Shown: positions 11,148 to 24,546 of the stretch, piece after piece
Layout of the letters: each line of letters opens with the position of its first letter
How positions within the stretch are numbered: the stretch's first letter is position 1
DNA from: Mercurialis annua
Lineage: Eukaryota > Streptophyta > Magnoliopsida > Malpighiales > Euphorbiaceae
Reading direction: 5' to 3'
DNA length: 64,000 nt
Assembly: GCF_937616625.2 (NCBI RefSeq)
Contig: NC_065574.1
Location: 558,001-622,000, forward strand
Translations under genes and position numbers: made by a program
The notes under the pieces: generated by a model
Told to the model about the DNA's origin: nothing
The model's database searches: none
Seen by the model: only the letters and a program-made list of their open reading frames with translations

Positions 11148-14100
11148 TTAACTTAATTGATGTAAGTAGTCAATTGAATCGATAACTAATTAGTTTTCGG
11201 TAAAGAAAATTCTCTTTTAATAAGTCAACTAATGATTAGTCAAAATATTTATCTCATAAAAATGTACTAAAGTAATGTTGTAATGATTTCAAATTTCAAT
11301 AACATATTTACAAATAACAACCAATCTGAAAAAGCATTGTAAAAATTATATACTAGTATATGTTAATTTCAACCAACATAACTATGGATTGAGTTATAGT
11401 CCATTGATTTGTCAACTTAGTTTTTCATATTATGAGCTAAAATAACAACTATATTTTTAATGAAAATGGCCCCCCTTAAATTTAAAATTTTTCTGTTTTT
11501 CTCAAATCCACTTAAATGGATAATATCTAAATAAATTTTAATTTAATATAATAATATTATAATTATTATATTTAAGCGTCGTCTATCTAAGTGGATTTGA
11601 AAAAAAAAATAGATTTGAGAGAAGCCACTTACTAATTAAAACATTGAAGTGAGAAATACAAATTATTAAAACTTATCCATTTTCAAAATAACTAGTTCCT
11701 TTTGGGCTTCACTTAATCTGGAGAAAATTTAGCAACACTTCATTTTCAATTGCATAACTATTTCATAACAGTTGCATCTAAATTATCCTGGTCTCTCCCA
11801 TATTTATTTGTAGATTTTGTTTAGCTTTTTATATCTAAATTTATACTTCACCTCTCAGTTCTTCACACAAGTCTCATAATACAAAAAATTAAACATCCAC
11901 AATAAAAAAAAATGAAAAATATGTTATTTGAACATTAAAAAGTAAAATAACTTATAATCTCAAAAAATAAATCTATAACGATGTTTATAGCTAATCCAAA
12001 AATACGTAAAAAAAAGGTTAGAAAAAACTATTTGAACAATCTTGAAAATAACTGAAATGAAAAAATTAAAAATTCTGTAATTTTCATACTTCCAATAAAT
12101 TGCAAATATAGCCCATACACAAACAAGTAAGAACATATGTGAACTTCATATTCTTGATTCATAATTTTTCAAATTGATTTAACTATAACTTTTCAGTAAA
12201 TTTTTTATTCAATACAATACGTGCCAATTTACATTTACAAAAAATAATATATAATTAAACAAATAAAATAAAAATAAAAAAACAACTCAAATATAAAAAC
12301 GTAAATTTGTTTTTGAAAATCGTAAATAAAATAAAATAAAGATTGGGTAGGAAAAAACCCATGCATCATTAAATGTGAGGATGACATTATGACCTTCACA
12401 TGCATGCCGACATATATGTTTCCATGCATCATCACATGCTTTAACCCCCTCAATCTTGACCAACTACACCTTATTAGTTATTTCTTTATATTTTCTTATT
12501 TAAATTGTACTAATATATGAAAAATTTATTGTTATTATTTTCAATTAAATTGTTTCTCAATTATTTTTCATTGAGAAATTTAAATTCCCGGCCGGCAAGT
12601 ATCTGTTATGCCCTAACGGGCAGATTTTGACCAAATTAAGCATATGTATATATTAAGGTTTTGGAAATAATAGAGTTGCATCATCCATGTGAGAAAGTTG
12701 AGGAGATCATTTAATTTAATGTGTTGGATATTTCATATTTGGAGTTCATATCACGAACATCAATTTTCTCAACTTTTTCGCTTATCGAATTCACGTAGTT
12801 TTAAGAAAAATGGACTTATACTTTATGAGGGGGAAATTCTACATCTGTTTTGCTTTTAACCTACTTTATTCGTATAACTATTGAATAAAACTAAAAAAAT
12901 TCATTCAACGGTTATAAATAAATAAATGAAGTAATCATAAAAAGTCTTTTTATAAGACTAATTACCTTGATAAATTTTTGAATTAATCTGAAGTTTAATT
13001 ACTGGTTATTTGCTTCAATACTAACTTTCATTTTTATTGGCACATCAAATTAGAAAAACACTAACGTGTACATTATAATATACAACCACATGTTGTGTTA
13101 TGATTGGTCGGTTTGCCAATTTATAAAAAAAACTGAATGTTTATATACCAATTTGCCAAATTTTAAAATTCGTGTTGTAATTGCAAATCAAGTGAAGTTC
13201 GTATATTAGTTTGCAATTAACCCTAGTTAATTTGATCAAACATTTTAAGAAAATTTGAGATACTATGATATGACTAATGACATGGAAATTTTAGTAATTA
13301 CTCCAAAATTAATATTCTAGCTGCACCCATGAAGTATAATTTTTTTTAGATAAATACACCCATGAAATTATTGTCATCGAAACTTTGAATTATATGATTT
13401 ACTTCATATTCAATCAAGGAAATTAAGAATATTCTATGTTTAGACGGTGATGAAGTATCCATCTAACTAACTAATGGATTTTATTGTTGAATTCGAAGGA
13501 GCATATATGCATTAACTAATGCCACGACCAACCTATAAACATTATAATTAATTAATACTTATGTATAGGTAGTTACATGTATTTTTTCCTCACTTTCCAA
13601 TTATTAAGCTACTTAGTTTTATTTTTTTTAATTAATTTGAAAATGAATTATTATAGCTAGTAGTTATATCATGAAAACGAAGGTACACATGATGTTGTTT
13701 ATATTTGTGTTCCCATATGCAAATGTTCACATTTAGGGTCGGAGCTGGGAATTAAATAGAGTGGGCAAAAGTTTGACCAAAAATATCAAATAAATTATAT
13801 ACATTTTTATTATTTACTCTACAATTTTCAATATTTTGAATCTTAAATGTGTCAATTCAAAAATTTATAAACCATACTAACACATTTTTTTTATAAATGC
13901 ACACAACCACAAAAAAATTAATATAATCATTATAGTAAATAAGTTAAAAATATGCAGCATGCTATAGTTTAAATTGCACCATTTGGATTGAATATGATAA
14001 AATTCATGAATTAATAAAGATATATTTATTATATATAAGTTGTAGTACGACTATCTATCATTAAAAATGATGGATTTATATTTTCTTCTCATAAATGATG

Positions 14101-14955
14101 AATTTTAGAGTATGAAAAATTATCATAATACATTAATTTTCATGATATTTTTTTGTACCAAACAATGAATTTCTATGAAATTGATAAAGTGTACAAAATT
14201 TGTGGAATTTATTTCTCCAAATTTTCTCAATTCAAACGGTTTTATGTAAGTTTTGAAACTTTATAAATGCTTAAGCCAAATTTTAAATTGACTTAATACT
14301 AATTAATTAAGGATATTTCAAACAATCCTTTAATTAGCCGCCTCCTAATTAAGAAAATCAGACTATCAATTATGGACGGAGGGTGTAATATTAACACTCT
14401 TAAATATACAGCTTATCAGTTCATTGTAGCTAAACTATAACCAAGCATTTAAATAAAATTATTTTGGCAACACGATAAATAAAGGCTAAAATAAAATTAA
14501 TTTATTTATCCGGTATAAATTGTACTTATTGGTGATTATTATCAATAGAAAATTTCAATATTCATAAAAAGAAAAACCAAATATTTGATGAGAATGATGG
14601 TGGTTGTTCACTTGTTCTCATTTATTAGACATGGTCACTTCATAAGGTATTGAGGTCATTGGATTCAATGAGTCCTTGCATTGCATTAAATATCTAAATC
14701 CAAGTATTTAAATTTAATTTAAAATTAAAGATAAAATAATATATCCTTCTGATATTTATGTAATAAATAAAATAAAGTATCTCAATATGCTTTTATATGT
14801 AGGCATGCAAGCCATAAGCATATGATTCCCTACTAAATATTGTTTGCATTCAAAAATTTAAAAAGAACAATTAGATAAATTGGAATCAAATGCGAGTATT
14901 CTAATAAAAAATGCAGAGTTCAAAGAAAACAACACAATCAAATATTTATTTGCAT
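11148..14955. other. Long AT-rich intergenic stretch
   Basis: No coding region is recognised. Imperfect foldback sequence lies at about 11460-11640 (CTCAAATCCACTTA and AAGTGGATTTGA), possibly another old MITE. A run of CATGCAT-type words lies at about 12358-12430. Everything else is low-complexity A/T. Confidence 0.4.

Positions 14956-15007
<52 letters not shown>
14956..15007. repeat. (CA)n(TA)n microsatellite
   Basis: About nine CA units run directly into about seventeen TA units. Reading frames across it are artefacts of the repeat. Confidence 0.95.
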
Positions 15008-15014
<7 letters not shown>

Positions 15015-16222
15015 AAGAATTTATGTTTCCACAAAAATATACTCAGCCTTGACTTGCAAGCACAATCACACATTTCTAGCAATAATTGCAAAATGTGAAT
15101 GCAACTTGCTCTGAATAATTTTTCTTTATTTTAGAGAGCTCAATTTGGAACAAAGAATAACATCTCTTTGGTATATATTTAGGGATAAAATGGCCTCATA
15201 TTAATGTCTAAACAAATTGCCATGGCATAAAGTTTATTATATTCTTTTATCTTCTTTAAAAATATTCACATATGCCTTTGCATTGAAGAGTCATATTAAA
15301 GTCTATACAATGCTACAAAATAATTGTTAGAAACTAATTTCAAAAATCAGAAATTTTAAGAAAAATAAAAAGAAAGCATCGACAACAACAAGACATCAAC
15401 AATGATTGAATCAAATGTAGATTTAGTGTGTTTGAGATGTTTGTAACGATATGGAAAGAAAAAAAATAGAAAAGAAATGATTGTGACTATTTATTTAAAT
15501 TGAAGTGGAAAAAAGTTTAAATATATCTCGCTTCATGTTTAAAATTCTTGATGGTAAAAAGATAAATCGGAATAATATAAAATAATAAAGTATATGAAGG
15601 GCATATTAAATCCTTGTCCACTTTAATATAAGCGCTGAACGTAAACTGCTACATCGTGTGTTTGATTTCTCCCACAAGCATTTTTCCCTTTTGAAATTAT
15701 AAAAAAAAAGACTATATTTGAAACTAACAATCGAAACATAGACTAAAACCGACGATTTTAAAATTTGGCCATAACACTATTAGAAGTAGCTAATTGTGTA
15801 GGGGCTAATTTCCGGAAGACTTGGCCTTTTATTTTCCACTAATTTTATCACTAGTCTAGTCTAGTCCTGTCTTAAATAAAACAATAAAACAAAAAACAAA
15901 GACTCATAATTCATATTTTATTTATTTCATATTTATGAAAAACAAAAATGTTGGTCGAGTATTCAAAACACGTGGTGATAGTGGGCCCCGTTGATGATTA
16001 TGATGACATGTCATCGCTTTAACACTTGTTATCTTAGCCTCACCACAAAACAATCAATTGGAAATGTGCCATTTGGCAAGGATACGATTGCCATGAATTT
16101 ACACACACAATATTTTTAACTTTTTATAAGATTATTATCAAAATTCTTATATATATATATATATATTTATTTGGTATGTTATTAATTAACTCATGTTATA
16201 AATTTAATCTTATAATATTATA
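15008..16222. other. AT-rich intergenic stretch
   Basis: I see no gene, RNA or clear mobile element in this stretch. Confidence 0.4.
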
Positions 16223-16487
16223 CCCCTTCGTCCTAATAAAGTGGTCACCTTTAAGAAATTTTTTCGTCTCAAAACTCTTGTTCACTTTCAAAAAGTAATT
16301 AACATTTACACTCAATTTTTCTATACCCCCATTTAAAATCTACTAATGAGTAAATTGAAAGTAAATTGCAAATGGATCCTATATTAAATAGGGGTATAAC
16401 AAGAAAAGTAAAGAAAATTTTATAAAATCCATAAACAATAACTGTGTGAAAAATGCAAAGTAGACAACTCTATTGGGACGGAGGGAG
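16223..16487. mobile_element. Stowaway-type MITE (Tc1/mariner)
   Basis: The right end is GGGACGGAGGGAG and the left end is CCCCTTCGTCC, the familiar CTCCCTCCGTCC terminus with some decay at the left. A TA dinucleotide flanks each end. Length 265 bp, no reading frame. The family assignment rests on the terminus and the TA target site. Confidence 0.88.
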
Positions 16488-17728
16488 TATAACTTTTTCT
16501 AACAGTTTTTTTAATTTTGATATTAGTATGATTTTAATTTCATTAATTATCAATTAAATTAAGTTTAGAAATAATTATTAATTTATATTATTAGTATAGT
16601 ATTTAAATCTCATTAAAATCTTTCAATAATTAACATTAGCGATAGTTATAGTCATAGTTTTATTATTAAATGTAAAATTAAATTTTTAAAATAATAGTAA
16701 TTTAACTGAAAATACATTTATAATTTTCTTCAGCCTCAATCTTTAAAAGATTTAATTATTTTAGTTAATTTAGTCAAAATATAGTTATAAGTTAATACTA
16801 AATTTATTCTTTTTTGAACAAAATGAAAAACTTCATAGGTTGAGAAGTCAAATCTTTTGATAGATATAAAAAGCATAAATAAATGGTTAACAATAAATAT
16901 AAAAAGTACCCGAGTCCAAAGTGGACATACAATGACTTATACTATTAGATATAGGATTAACTATAATCAAACAAAAAATTATTTTGGAGTTATTTTAAAT
17001 TAATTGATTTACTTTTTTTTATAAAGCCCGTTTTTTAAAAAAGAAATCAATTATTTATTATCTATTTCTTTCAACTATATTTTCAAAAGAAAAATCATCC
17101 ATTTATATGTCTTAATTGAACCCACTTTTCAAAAGAAGCTCTTTACCTCTCTTTTTCTTCAAATAACAGCTATCAAAATACAAAAAATTAAATAAATATG
17201 ATATGCATGTCACTACATTTATTACTTACATAAATTTGCCCCTAAATGAATACAAAATCTGATTCTGAATTTATTTATCCTGTTTGCTTTGCTATCATAC
17301 AACAATTATAAGAATGCATAAGCCTCAAGTCACCAAGAATGATGCTCTTCAATACTATACTATGTAGCACGGAAACGCAGAAGTGGAAAACAGCAAAACA
17401 ATAATTTTTATAAGAAAACATTATAAATATAGAGTTTTAAAGTTTCAGAAACGCTTACGAAAATAAAAATGAAAAGCCGAAACGTAGATGTCAAGTTTCC
17501 GTGCTAACATAGCTTCAATGTACTAGTTTGATGCAAGTCTTTTTTTTTTTTTTGGGGGATGTTTGATGCAAGTCTTTATGCAATACAATTTGAAACAATC
17601 TAAATAATCTACTCGATCAGTAAACTTACTCTTGCCATTTCTCGTCATCATCGTCACCGAACCAGCCTTCATACAGACAGTTAGCCATGTCAATTGCAAT
17701 AGGAACTTGATACAGTTCCGTAGTTTAA
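16488..17728. other. Intergenic DNA and 3' flank of the carrier gene
   Basis: AT-rich DNA without a recognised gene. The last few hundred bases next to 17729 probably hold the 3' UTR of the minus-strand carrier gene; GATGATGACGA-type text near 17641-17656 resembles neither an intron nor an exon of that family. Confidence 0.4.
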
Positions 17729-20170
17729 TTACTCCAAATCCAAACTCTTTTTCATGGCCTCATAAACCATGTAAGTAATGCTGGCAGATGGAACTACTTT
17801 GAGCATATTAGGAAATATCCCTTTGTAGAATCCCCTAATCCCTTCATGTGCAAATGTTCTCCTAAACGCATCAGACATTCCCTTGTAGGCTGTGCCCGTG
17901 TCCGGTCGCTGAGCTTGCATTCTGTGTACCACAAACAGAATTAGCCCATCTAACATGGGCCCACAAATAGTTAAACTTAGAAAATTCTATCATGTATTAC
18001 CTTGTTCTGACAACTTGCAACGGGTATACACAAGTTGCTCCGAGAGTTCCGGAGAGAGTCCCACATCCTAATTGCACAAGTGGACCGGGTTCTGCAAAGA
18101 CAATTAGCAGTTTCAACATACAACTGAGATTAACGCGCATTGAAAAGGAAAGCTGCCGATGAATAAGAAATTAGAAAGGGCAATACCGCTATCAAGAAGA
18201 ATGTACTTTTTGGACATATCTTTAAAAGTTTCATATGCAGCAAGATCGATGCCTGCATAAGGAACGATTCCGAGAAGTGATGGAATAAGGCCCCGGTAAA
18301 ATGCCCGGGGTCCTTCCCGAACCCATATGTCCCTTGACATAGCACCAACATTAGGAATTTTTCCACTTTCACAGGAATAGGTTTGTAGTCGAGTTTTAAC
18401 AAGATCCATTGGGTAAATGGTAGTTTGTGCAATAGCACCAGCGACACCTCCAGCAAAAAGACGCCCCGCAGTACCAATATTAGCCTTATCTCCTCCTCCT
18501 CCTTTAGCTTTAACTATGACATCTTTCAGCATTTCATAAGTATAAAATCTGATAGCACTTTCTGGTGCCACTTTCAAGACATTTAATCCATTGCCTCTGA
18601 AGAATCCTAACGCACCTCCTTCTTTCCATATAGCCTTTACTGCTGGCACTACACGAGCACGTGTTGTTTGAACTTGCAAAACGACTTTTAACCGATCAAG
18701 TGGTGCAGTTGCAGTACGAGACGTTGCTCCTGCAACTCCTCCTGCAATTAGATATCTGTATGCATGGATGTGCCTACTGATGCCAGCAGGGACAACAGCC
18801 TGCTCTCCGATATCAACCAGGCATACCCTTTCATAAAAATGATAAATATTCTCCATAGTAGCCTCATGTGGGTATAGCAAAAGAAAGTCTCTCCATTCCT
18901 CAAATGTAATTACACCATTGTTATCCTTATCAACTTCCTCAACGAAGCGTGCAAGCTCCACATCATCAATTTCAATCCCTACAAAACAAAGACTGGAGTG
19001 GCTTATAGGATGTACTTGCATAACAATATCCCTAATTTTTCAAATTCTTCGAACCAAAACAAATATAGAGGAAAAAAAGATACCAACATAATTCAGTAAG
19101 AGGCTTATTCCATAACATAAAACTACAGAAAATGTAAGCACTAAGAAGATTGAGAAAGTGAAAATCCACCCAGAGAAGTGATGAAAGAGCTAAAGTAATG
19201 CAGCATGTGGTTTGTGCATCCAGCCAGACAACAAAAATGATTAGGTATTACAAATTAATCGAAGTCCTTTACAAATGTCAGTTTGATTTATGTGCTGACT
19301 AGAGAACAAACAAATTTCCCACAACTTTTTTCATATTTTTCTCAGAGGAGCATGACATACCGTGTCCAAAACCACGTAAAGATAACCAGGGTTTAATTGC
19401 TAAGTGGTAAGTGCAGTTAAGAAGTTGAAACTACTATATTCATGTCTAATCTCCGGTACATCTGGTTTTCCAGGTTCACAACATTCATATGCCTCTGCCA
19501 GTGACTGAGTGGGCGTAAAACGTTGAACTTTTGAAACTAAATGGCAACGGTGAGCAATTAATCTCAAAAATCCATTTCTCTAATTCACCTCAAAAATGCA
19601 TTTGACAATATTATGAGAAAACATAAGTCACTAACAATGATAGACAGCTGCTTGATCCTATAAACTACAGAAAAGATAGCACAGCAAATCATAGTGCAAT
19701 TACACGTAAAATGAACAGAATAAAGCAATTTTACCTGCCCTAAGAAGTGCGTCATATAGCTCCTCAGGCAAAATGCAGCCATTATGTTCAACATCAATAG
19801 CTTGAAAAATGCGGTACAATTCAAGCTCCTTATCATCCATATAACGCTTAAACTCGGCGTAATCAACCCGCCCATCTTGATTGGCGTCGCAAACATTCAA
19901 CAAATCCTTGGCATACTTATAATCCGAAGGTATTTGAAGCGAAGAAAGACCTTTCTGAATCTGGTTATAATTAATAAACCCGGAATTTACATTATCAAAA
20001 TAAATGAAAAGACTTCTAATCCTCTGCTCTCTCTCCTCTTTAGTCTCTCCAAGAGCCAATAAAACATGGTCCATTGTCACTTGCTTTGCTTGCTCAACTG
20101 GGTTAGGGTTACAAGGACTCAATCTTGGCTCCTTCCCATTACTAGATTTTTTATCATCACTCATTTTCAT
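17729..20170 (-). CDS. Ca2+-dependent mitochondrial ATP-Mg/phosphate carrier (APC/SCaMC type)
   Basis: Four exons: 19735-20170, 18187-18978, 18001-18091, 17729-17921. The spliced frame is open for 503 residues with GT-AG borders. The N-terminal half is a calmodulin-like sensor with four EF-hands at about residues 59-70, 95-106, 126-137 and 162-173. Loops two to four keep the D-x-[DNE]-x-[DN]-G pattern; the first ([12 protein letters not shown]) ends in Q instead of E and may bind Ca2+ weakly. The C-terminal half has the three mitochondrial carrier repeats, marked by PLDRLK, PMDLVK and PLQVVR. The third lacks the usual acidic residue. Family members exchange ATP-Mg or ADP for phosphate across the inner mitochondrial membrane when cytosolic Ca2+ rises. 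ATG at 20170 is chosen as the first in-frame ATG; a second lies two codons on. No disabling change is seen. Confidence 0.94.
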
Positions 20171-21537
20171 CAAGAGCTAAACAAACCTCCCAATTAAAGA
20201 AAACTTGCCAAATTTAACTATCTAATTTTTGGCTATGATCCAATTTTTTTTTTTTACCTACTTAAGAAATCTGATTAGAACCCACATTCCAAATTCTGAA
20301 TTAAAAAGTACCCAAGTCTGCAAAATCAAATCTTTTGACTGATTTGATTTAGAATTCAACAAGGAAAAAGACTGAAGAAAATGTCAAAAAATACAAAGGA
20401 TGATTTACCAAACGTTAAACTGAAAAAAAGTCAATCGCCCACCGTGCACGGCGTTAAGGAAAAGGGAAATAATCGCCGGAGCAGAGAAGCAGCAGGATGA
20501 TCGCCGGTTACATCGGGGTGCGAGAAGGTGCCCATCCCACAAAATTAAAAAGAAAAGGAAAAATACTTTTTTCTTTTATTTATTTTCGTTTCTTTTATTT
20601 TATGATTATTAATGAAAATAATTGTGATTCTAATCGAATGGACACTGTGAAGCACACAAAAAGGAGACAATTTTTTTTTTTTTTTTACATTTTTAAAAAA
20701 TAAATTTATCGAATTAAAATGAAAATGAAATTAAATGTTTTTGGTAAGCATCTGTTCTTACATTCATTCATGTTCTCTTTTAAAAAGGCCTTGTGCAGAA
20801 TCTTTTAAATGGAGTTACTAAGTTTTGAGCAAAAAGTCGGTTTATATAGTTAATAAATTTATTTAATTTCTGTAATCAAACCGCTCAAATTAATAAATTA
20901 ATCAAATTATCGAATTTATCAATTAATTTGATGACACGATAAAATATAAAAAAATAGTACTCCGATTAACAATATTCAGCTTATTCGATTAACAATAATC
21001 AAATCAGAATTATTTATTGCTCACCCTTATTCATGACCGGTTCAAATGTTATAGGTCTTCACCTGGCATAGGGCTATAAATAAACCGAGTCGATGAGTTT
21101 TGAGACATTTATGTTTAGCTTGTTATAAGAATGAGATGTTCATGTTAGGTTCATATTCTTACGAGTTTTGGGCGGAGTATTCAAGTTTGTGTTTGTTCGT
21201 TTAGATGTTTAGTGAACCAAGTTCATTAACCGACTTCGAGTTACGTAAACAAGCTTGGTTCAAACTCGCTTATTTTCATGTTAAGAGCTCGGCTCATAAA
21301 CTGTTCAGTTTGCCTATGAAAATTCTCGCCCGTTCATAATTTAAAATTAAAACTCTTACCAGAGGAATTCATAAGAAATTAGCTTAAAGAAAGTACTAAC
21401 TTAGTTTCCTAAGTAGCTTAGCTTGACAAGTTAATTTTGAATTATACCATACTCAGACTTAAAGTTGGAACATAATTTACTGAACATACATCATAATTTA
21501 CATAATTATTATACAATCATTTTAAGCTTATTTAATA
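20171..21537. other. Carrier promoter side and intergenic DNA
   Basis: 20171-20520 is the upstream region of the carrier gene. 20820-21350 holds dispersed-repeat text (GAACCAAGTTCATT, AAGAGCTCGGCTCATAAA) of the kind seen in old plant transposons, but I cannot delimit an element. 21351-21537 is the 3' flank of the GRF gene. Confidence 0.4.
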
Positions 21538-23972
21538 TTATAGTAGTTCCAGCCAGAGTCGCGCCTTCTCCAATGCAGCCATCGCGTCGCGCCACACCCA
21601 CTCACGCTGCTGTTCGAGTTTTGCAGCTTGTGCTATTTCATAAGACATAATCTGCATATGCACCTTTGACTCGAACACATCCTCAAACGCTTCATTAACA
21701 CGAGCTTCTAGCAATTTTGTTTCCGTCTCACAAACAGCAAACTCTTCCTCAACTTCAATATCTACGCCTTTTAATCCTGAAACTTCATCACCGAGTAATT
21801 TGAGGTACTTATCTGAAACTCCGTGCGCCTCTTTTGCGTCAGAATACCGGCAAAAGATTTCCTCAAACTCTACTTTTTCACTCTCATATCGATTATTTAG
21901 TTCTTGAGAGGATGGGCCTCTGCGCATAGACTCCTCGACTGAAATGAGTATCGATACGTTGCGAATGTATTCATTTACATTCTTGACAAATGGACCACAT
22001 TCAATAGAGAACTTCTGAATGTCGATTAAAATTGGTTCCGCCACCTTTACCATATGTGCAGGATCAAGTGGATTCATAGAATCGAAGATACTGAATAGCG
22101 CACGTCCGACTGTCTTCAATTTCGACTTCCACGAAACGCTTTGGGTTTGCATTAGACCTGAACAATCTTCAATCTTTGCACAGACAATACCTGAATCTTG
22201 AGAACTGGCAAGGGGGTTGAAGGAACAGAATTTACCTGATAAACACATGAGTTAGCAGCAATAATATAAGGAAGAAAATAAACAAACAACGAAACATAAA
22301 TTACTTAACTAATTACAGAGCTGTAATGCTAGAATAAGTAATTTAACAGCTGAATTGATATTACAAAACATCAACAGATTTCACCTTCATTAGTGTGCTT
22401 CTCCCCAACAGAAACTCGCCTCCATAATCCTTCTGGTGAAGGACTGATTGATTGATTCATTACTTGGAATTTATTAACATCCGAGGATTCCTCCTTTTGC
22501 ATCACTAGGTCCACTTTGGGGATTTCGAATCGATCCGAAGGTTTACGAAATGATATATTTGCAAATTTTTCAGCTACATTTATCTCAAAACTCATTTCTA
22601 TCTTGTTCATGTCACTATTTGCAATATATGTTCTTGATTGAAGAGAAGAATGCTCTTTGCTTTCAGACCCATTTCTTCTCATCATAGTATTTACTTCAGG
22701 ATCTGCCCACCCGAAAAACTCACATTTTCCAAAATCCTGCTTCAAAGTCGAGTTTTTTTTAGAATCGTGACAAACACAAAAACCTAAAGATTAATTTTTT
22801 GAATCAAGGCAAGTAAAAAAAATACAGAAAGACTTGTTATTCCAATATATCAAAACACCATAGGAAGCTAAAATCTGATCTCAGAAACTAAAAGAATTCA
22901 TCCATTTCAGGCCAATTGCAAATAATCATAGCAGAAGTTTGTATTTAGCCTTGCTTATGCAATTCCTCAATAGAAGTATCACATGTTCTCAATCTTGTAG
23001 AGACAAACAAACAGCCTAGCTCAATGCGAGTGCAAGCCAACGACAAAAGAACTCAAGATCACGAATCTATACGAAACTTAAAGTTCCAGAAGATCTAAAT
23101 CTGCAGCAAATTACTTATATCTATAGTCATCAAACTTATACAACCAATAATAGCAGCTACAGAAAGAAACAACATGACTTACTAGTCATTGAGTTCATTT
23201 TCTAACCCTTTTTTACGGGATGCCCGAAAACATCCCCTCAAGTTCTTCGAACTACTCGAACTAACAACTCACCGCTAGAGCCTCCCACTTAATTACAGAC
23301 TGTAACCACTAACCCCAGAGTTATGCCATGCGAATATAGCATAAAGAAATAATCGCATGCAAAATCAATTCCATTCATCACAATTACCCTTTATCATCTA
23401 AGACACAAAATGATCACAAAAAAACATAACTATAATAACAGAAAGTAGAAAGAAGAAACCTTTTTAAGCCGGCAAGCATAATACCACCTCTCAGCGTATA
23501 CGCCAGTAAATATTTTACTCACACTACAAATCCCAGCACCACACCTACACTTGGGAGCTTTAGCAACAATGCTACTGAACTCATCAAACCACTGAAAAAA
23601 ATGATTCTTACCCTAAAACCACACACACAAAAACAACATTCTAAGACAGCAATCATGAAAATAACACTTAGCATAAATTTAACAAGCATAGTTAGCAAAA
23701 CCAACCGGAACAGGACAAGCATAATAGTCTCGATCAGGATTCTTCTCTGTCTGAGATGTTTTCAGGCGACACAAACGAAAGCACCAAGGGCATCGAACTG
23801 GTGTTGCAGGGATAGAATTCGTTGAGTTTTTAGGACTTGATGCGGCTGATTTCTTGGGGGATTTGTTGGGGCATTCGTTGGCCCAGTGGCCTTTTCTTTT
23901 GCACTTGAAACATTCATCGTTGAGCATTTTTTGTGGGGTTGAGTTTGAAAATTCCTTGAGATTTTCTGTCAT
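21538..23972 (-). CDS. Zinc-knuckle / double GRF zinc-finger / coiled-coil protein, copy A
   Basis: Four exons: 23706-23972, 23460-23612, 22385-22736, 21538-22235, giving 489 residues with no internal stop. A CCHC knuckle (C21-x2-C24-x4-H29-x4-C34) is followed by a first GRF-type finger (about 61-99) split over exons 1-2 and a second (about 111-150) split over exons 2-3. Exon 4 encodes a charged, Glu/Lys-rich helical region, probably coiled coil (about 370-489). GRF fingers in proteins such as APE2 and topoisomerase 3 bind single-stranded DNA; a nucleic-acid role here is inference. The first GRF begins CPWCFRLC where copy B has CPCGRGNC, and its last ligand position reads NHFFQW, so its metal site may be altered. 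The apparent longer N-terminus starts at TTG; the first ATG is at 23972. Copies: B at 39540-41837 and broken C at 26045-32500. Confidence 0.85.
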
Positions 23973-24546
23973 ATTTTGTGGTGAGTGAAGCAAAGATTTG
24001 AACTTTATTTCTTCTTCTGATTGGAAATTTATTTCAGTTCATTCATGATAATTTTCCATCTGCTCTACTGTTGAAAAATTGAAGACTCGCTGTTGTTTGA
24101 AAAGAAATGTCTGCAAAAGGGTATGCAAGTGAACAGAAATCTGAAAAAGGAATTTGTCCTTGATAATTTAATTTGAATGTAATTGACTAATTTCAACAAA
24201 ATCTTTCTCTTAGATATCGTCAAAGATTACTTCTTTATTCAGTTCAGTCTAAATTCTAATACTATATTTTTTCAATATTTTAACTTTTTGCTTCCACAGG
24301 TTACTAACACTTTGTTATTTAAGTAATAAAAAATGAATAAATAATTATTAGTATTTTAATATAGTAAATTTTCATTGGCTTATTATTATTATTATTTTCG
24401 TGAACTGGTGTATTCATAAACCTAGGGGTTTGGGTCAGTCTGTTAACCGGCCCGGTTAAATCCGGTCCAGAGCCGGTATTGTTTCCTATTTGTACATGTT
24501 AAATTGTTGTTACTTAGCATCTCCATTGCATATTGTATTTTTTATG
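23973..24546. other. Upstream region of GRF copy A
   Basis: It includes the putative promoter and 5' UTR of copy A. 24420-24480 holds GGTT/CCGG-rich repeat-like text. No gene is seen. Confidence 0.4.

Noticed and set aside
12235..12453. 72-codon minus-strand frame
   Set aside because: Phe/Tyr-rich low-complexity text from AT-rich DNA, no family and no neighbouring exons.
14368..14392. Single Stowaway-like end (GGACGGAGGGTGTAATA)
   Set aside because: No matching inverted end was found nearby, so I do not call an element.
14858..15098. Frames on both strands across the CA/TA tract
   Set aside because: Created by the microsatellite (runs of His/Thr and Ile/Tyr); no homology or splice context.
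23679..23993. Longer N-terminus of GRF copy A (and likewise of copy B up to 41915, and one extra residue at 20173 for the carrier)
   Set aside because: These extensions begin with TTG; the first ATG is used instead (23972, 41837, 20170).
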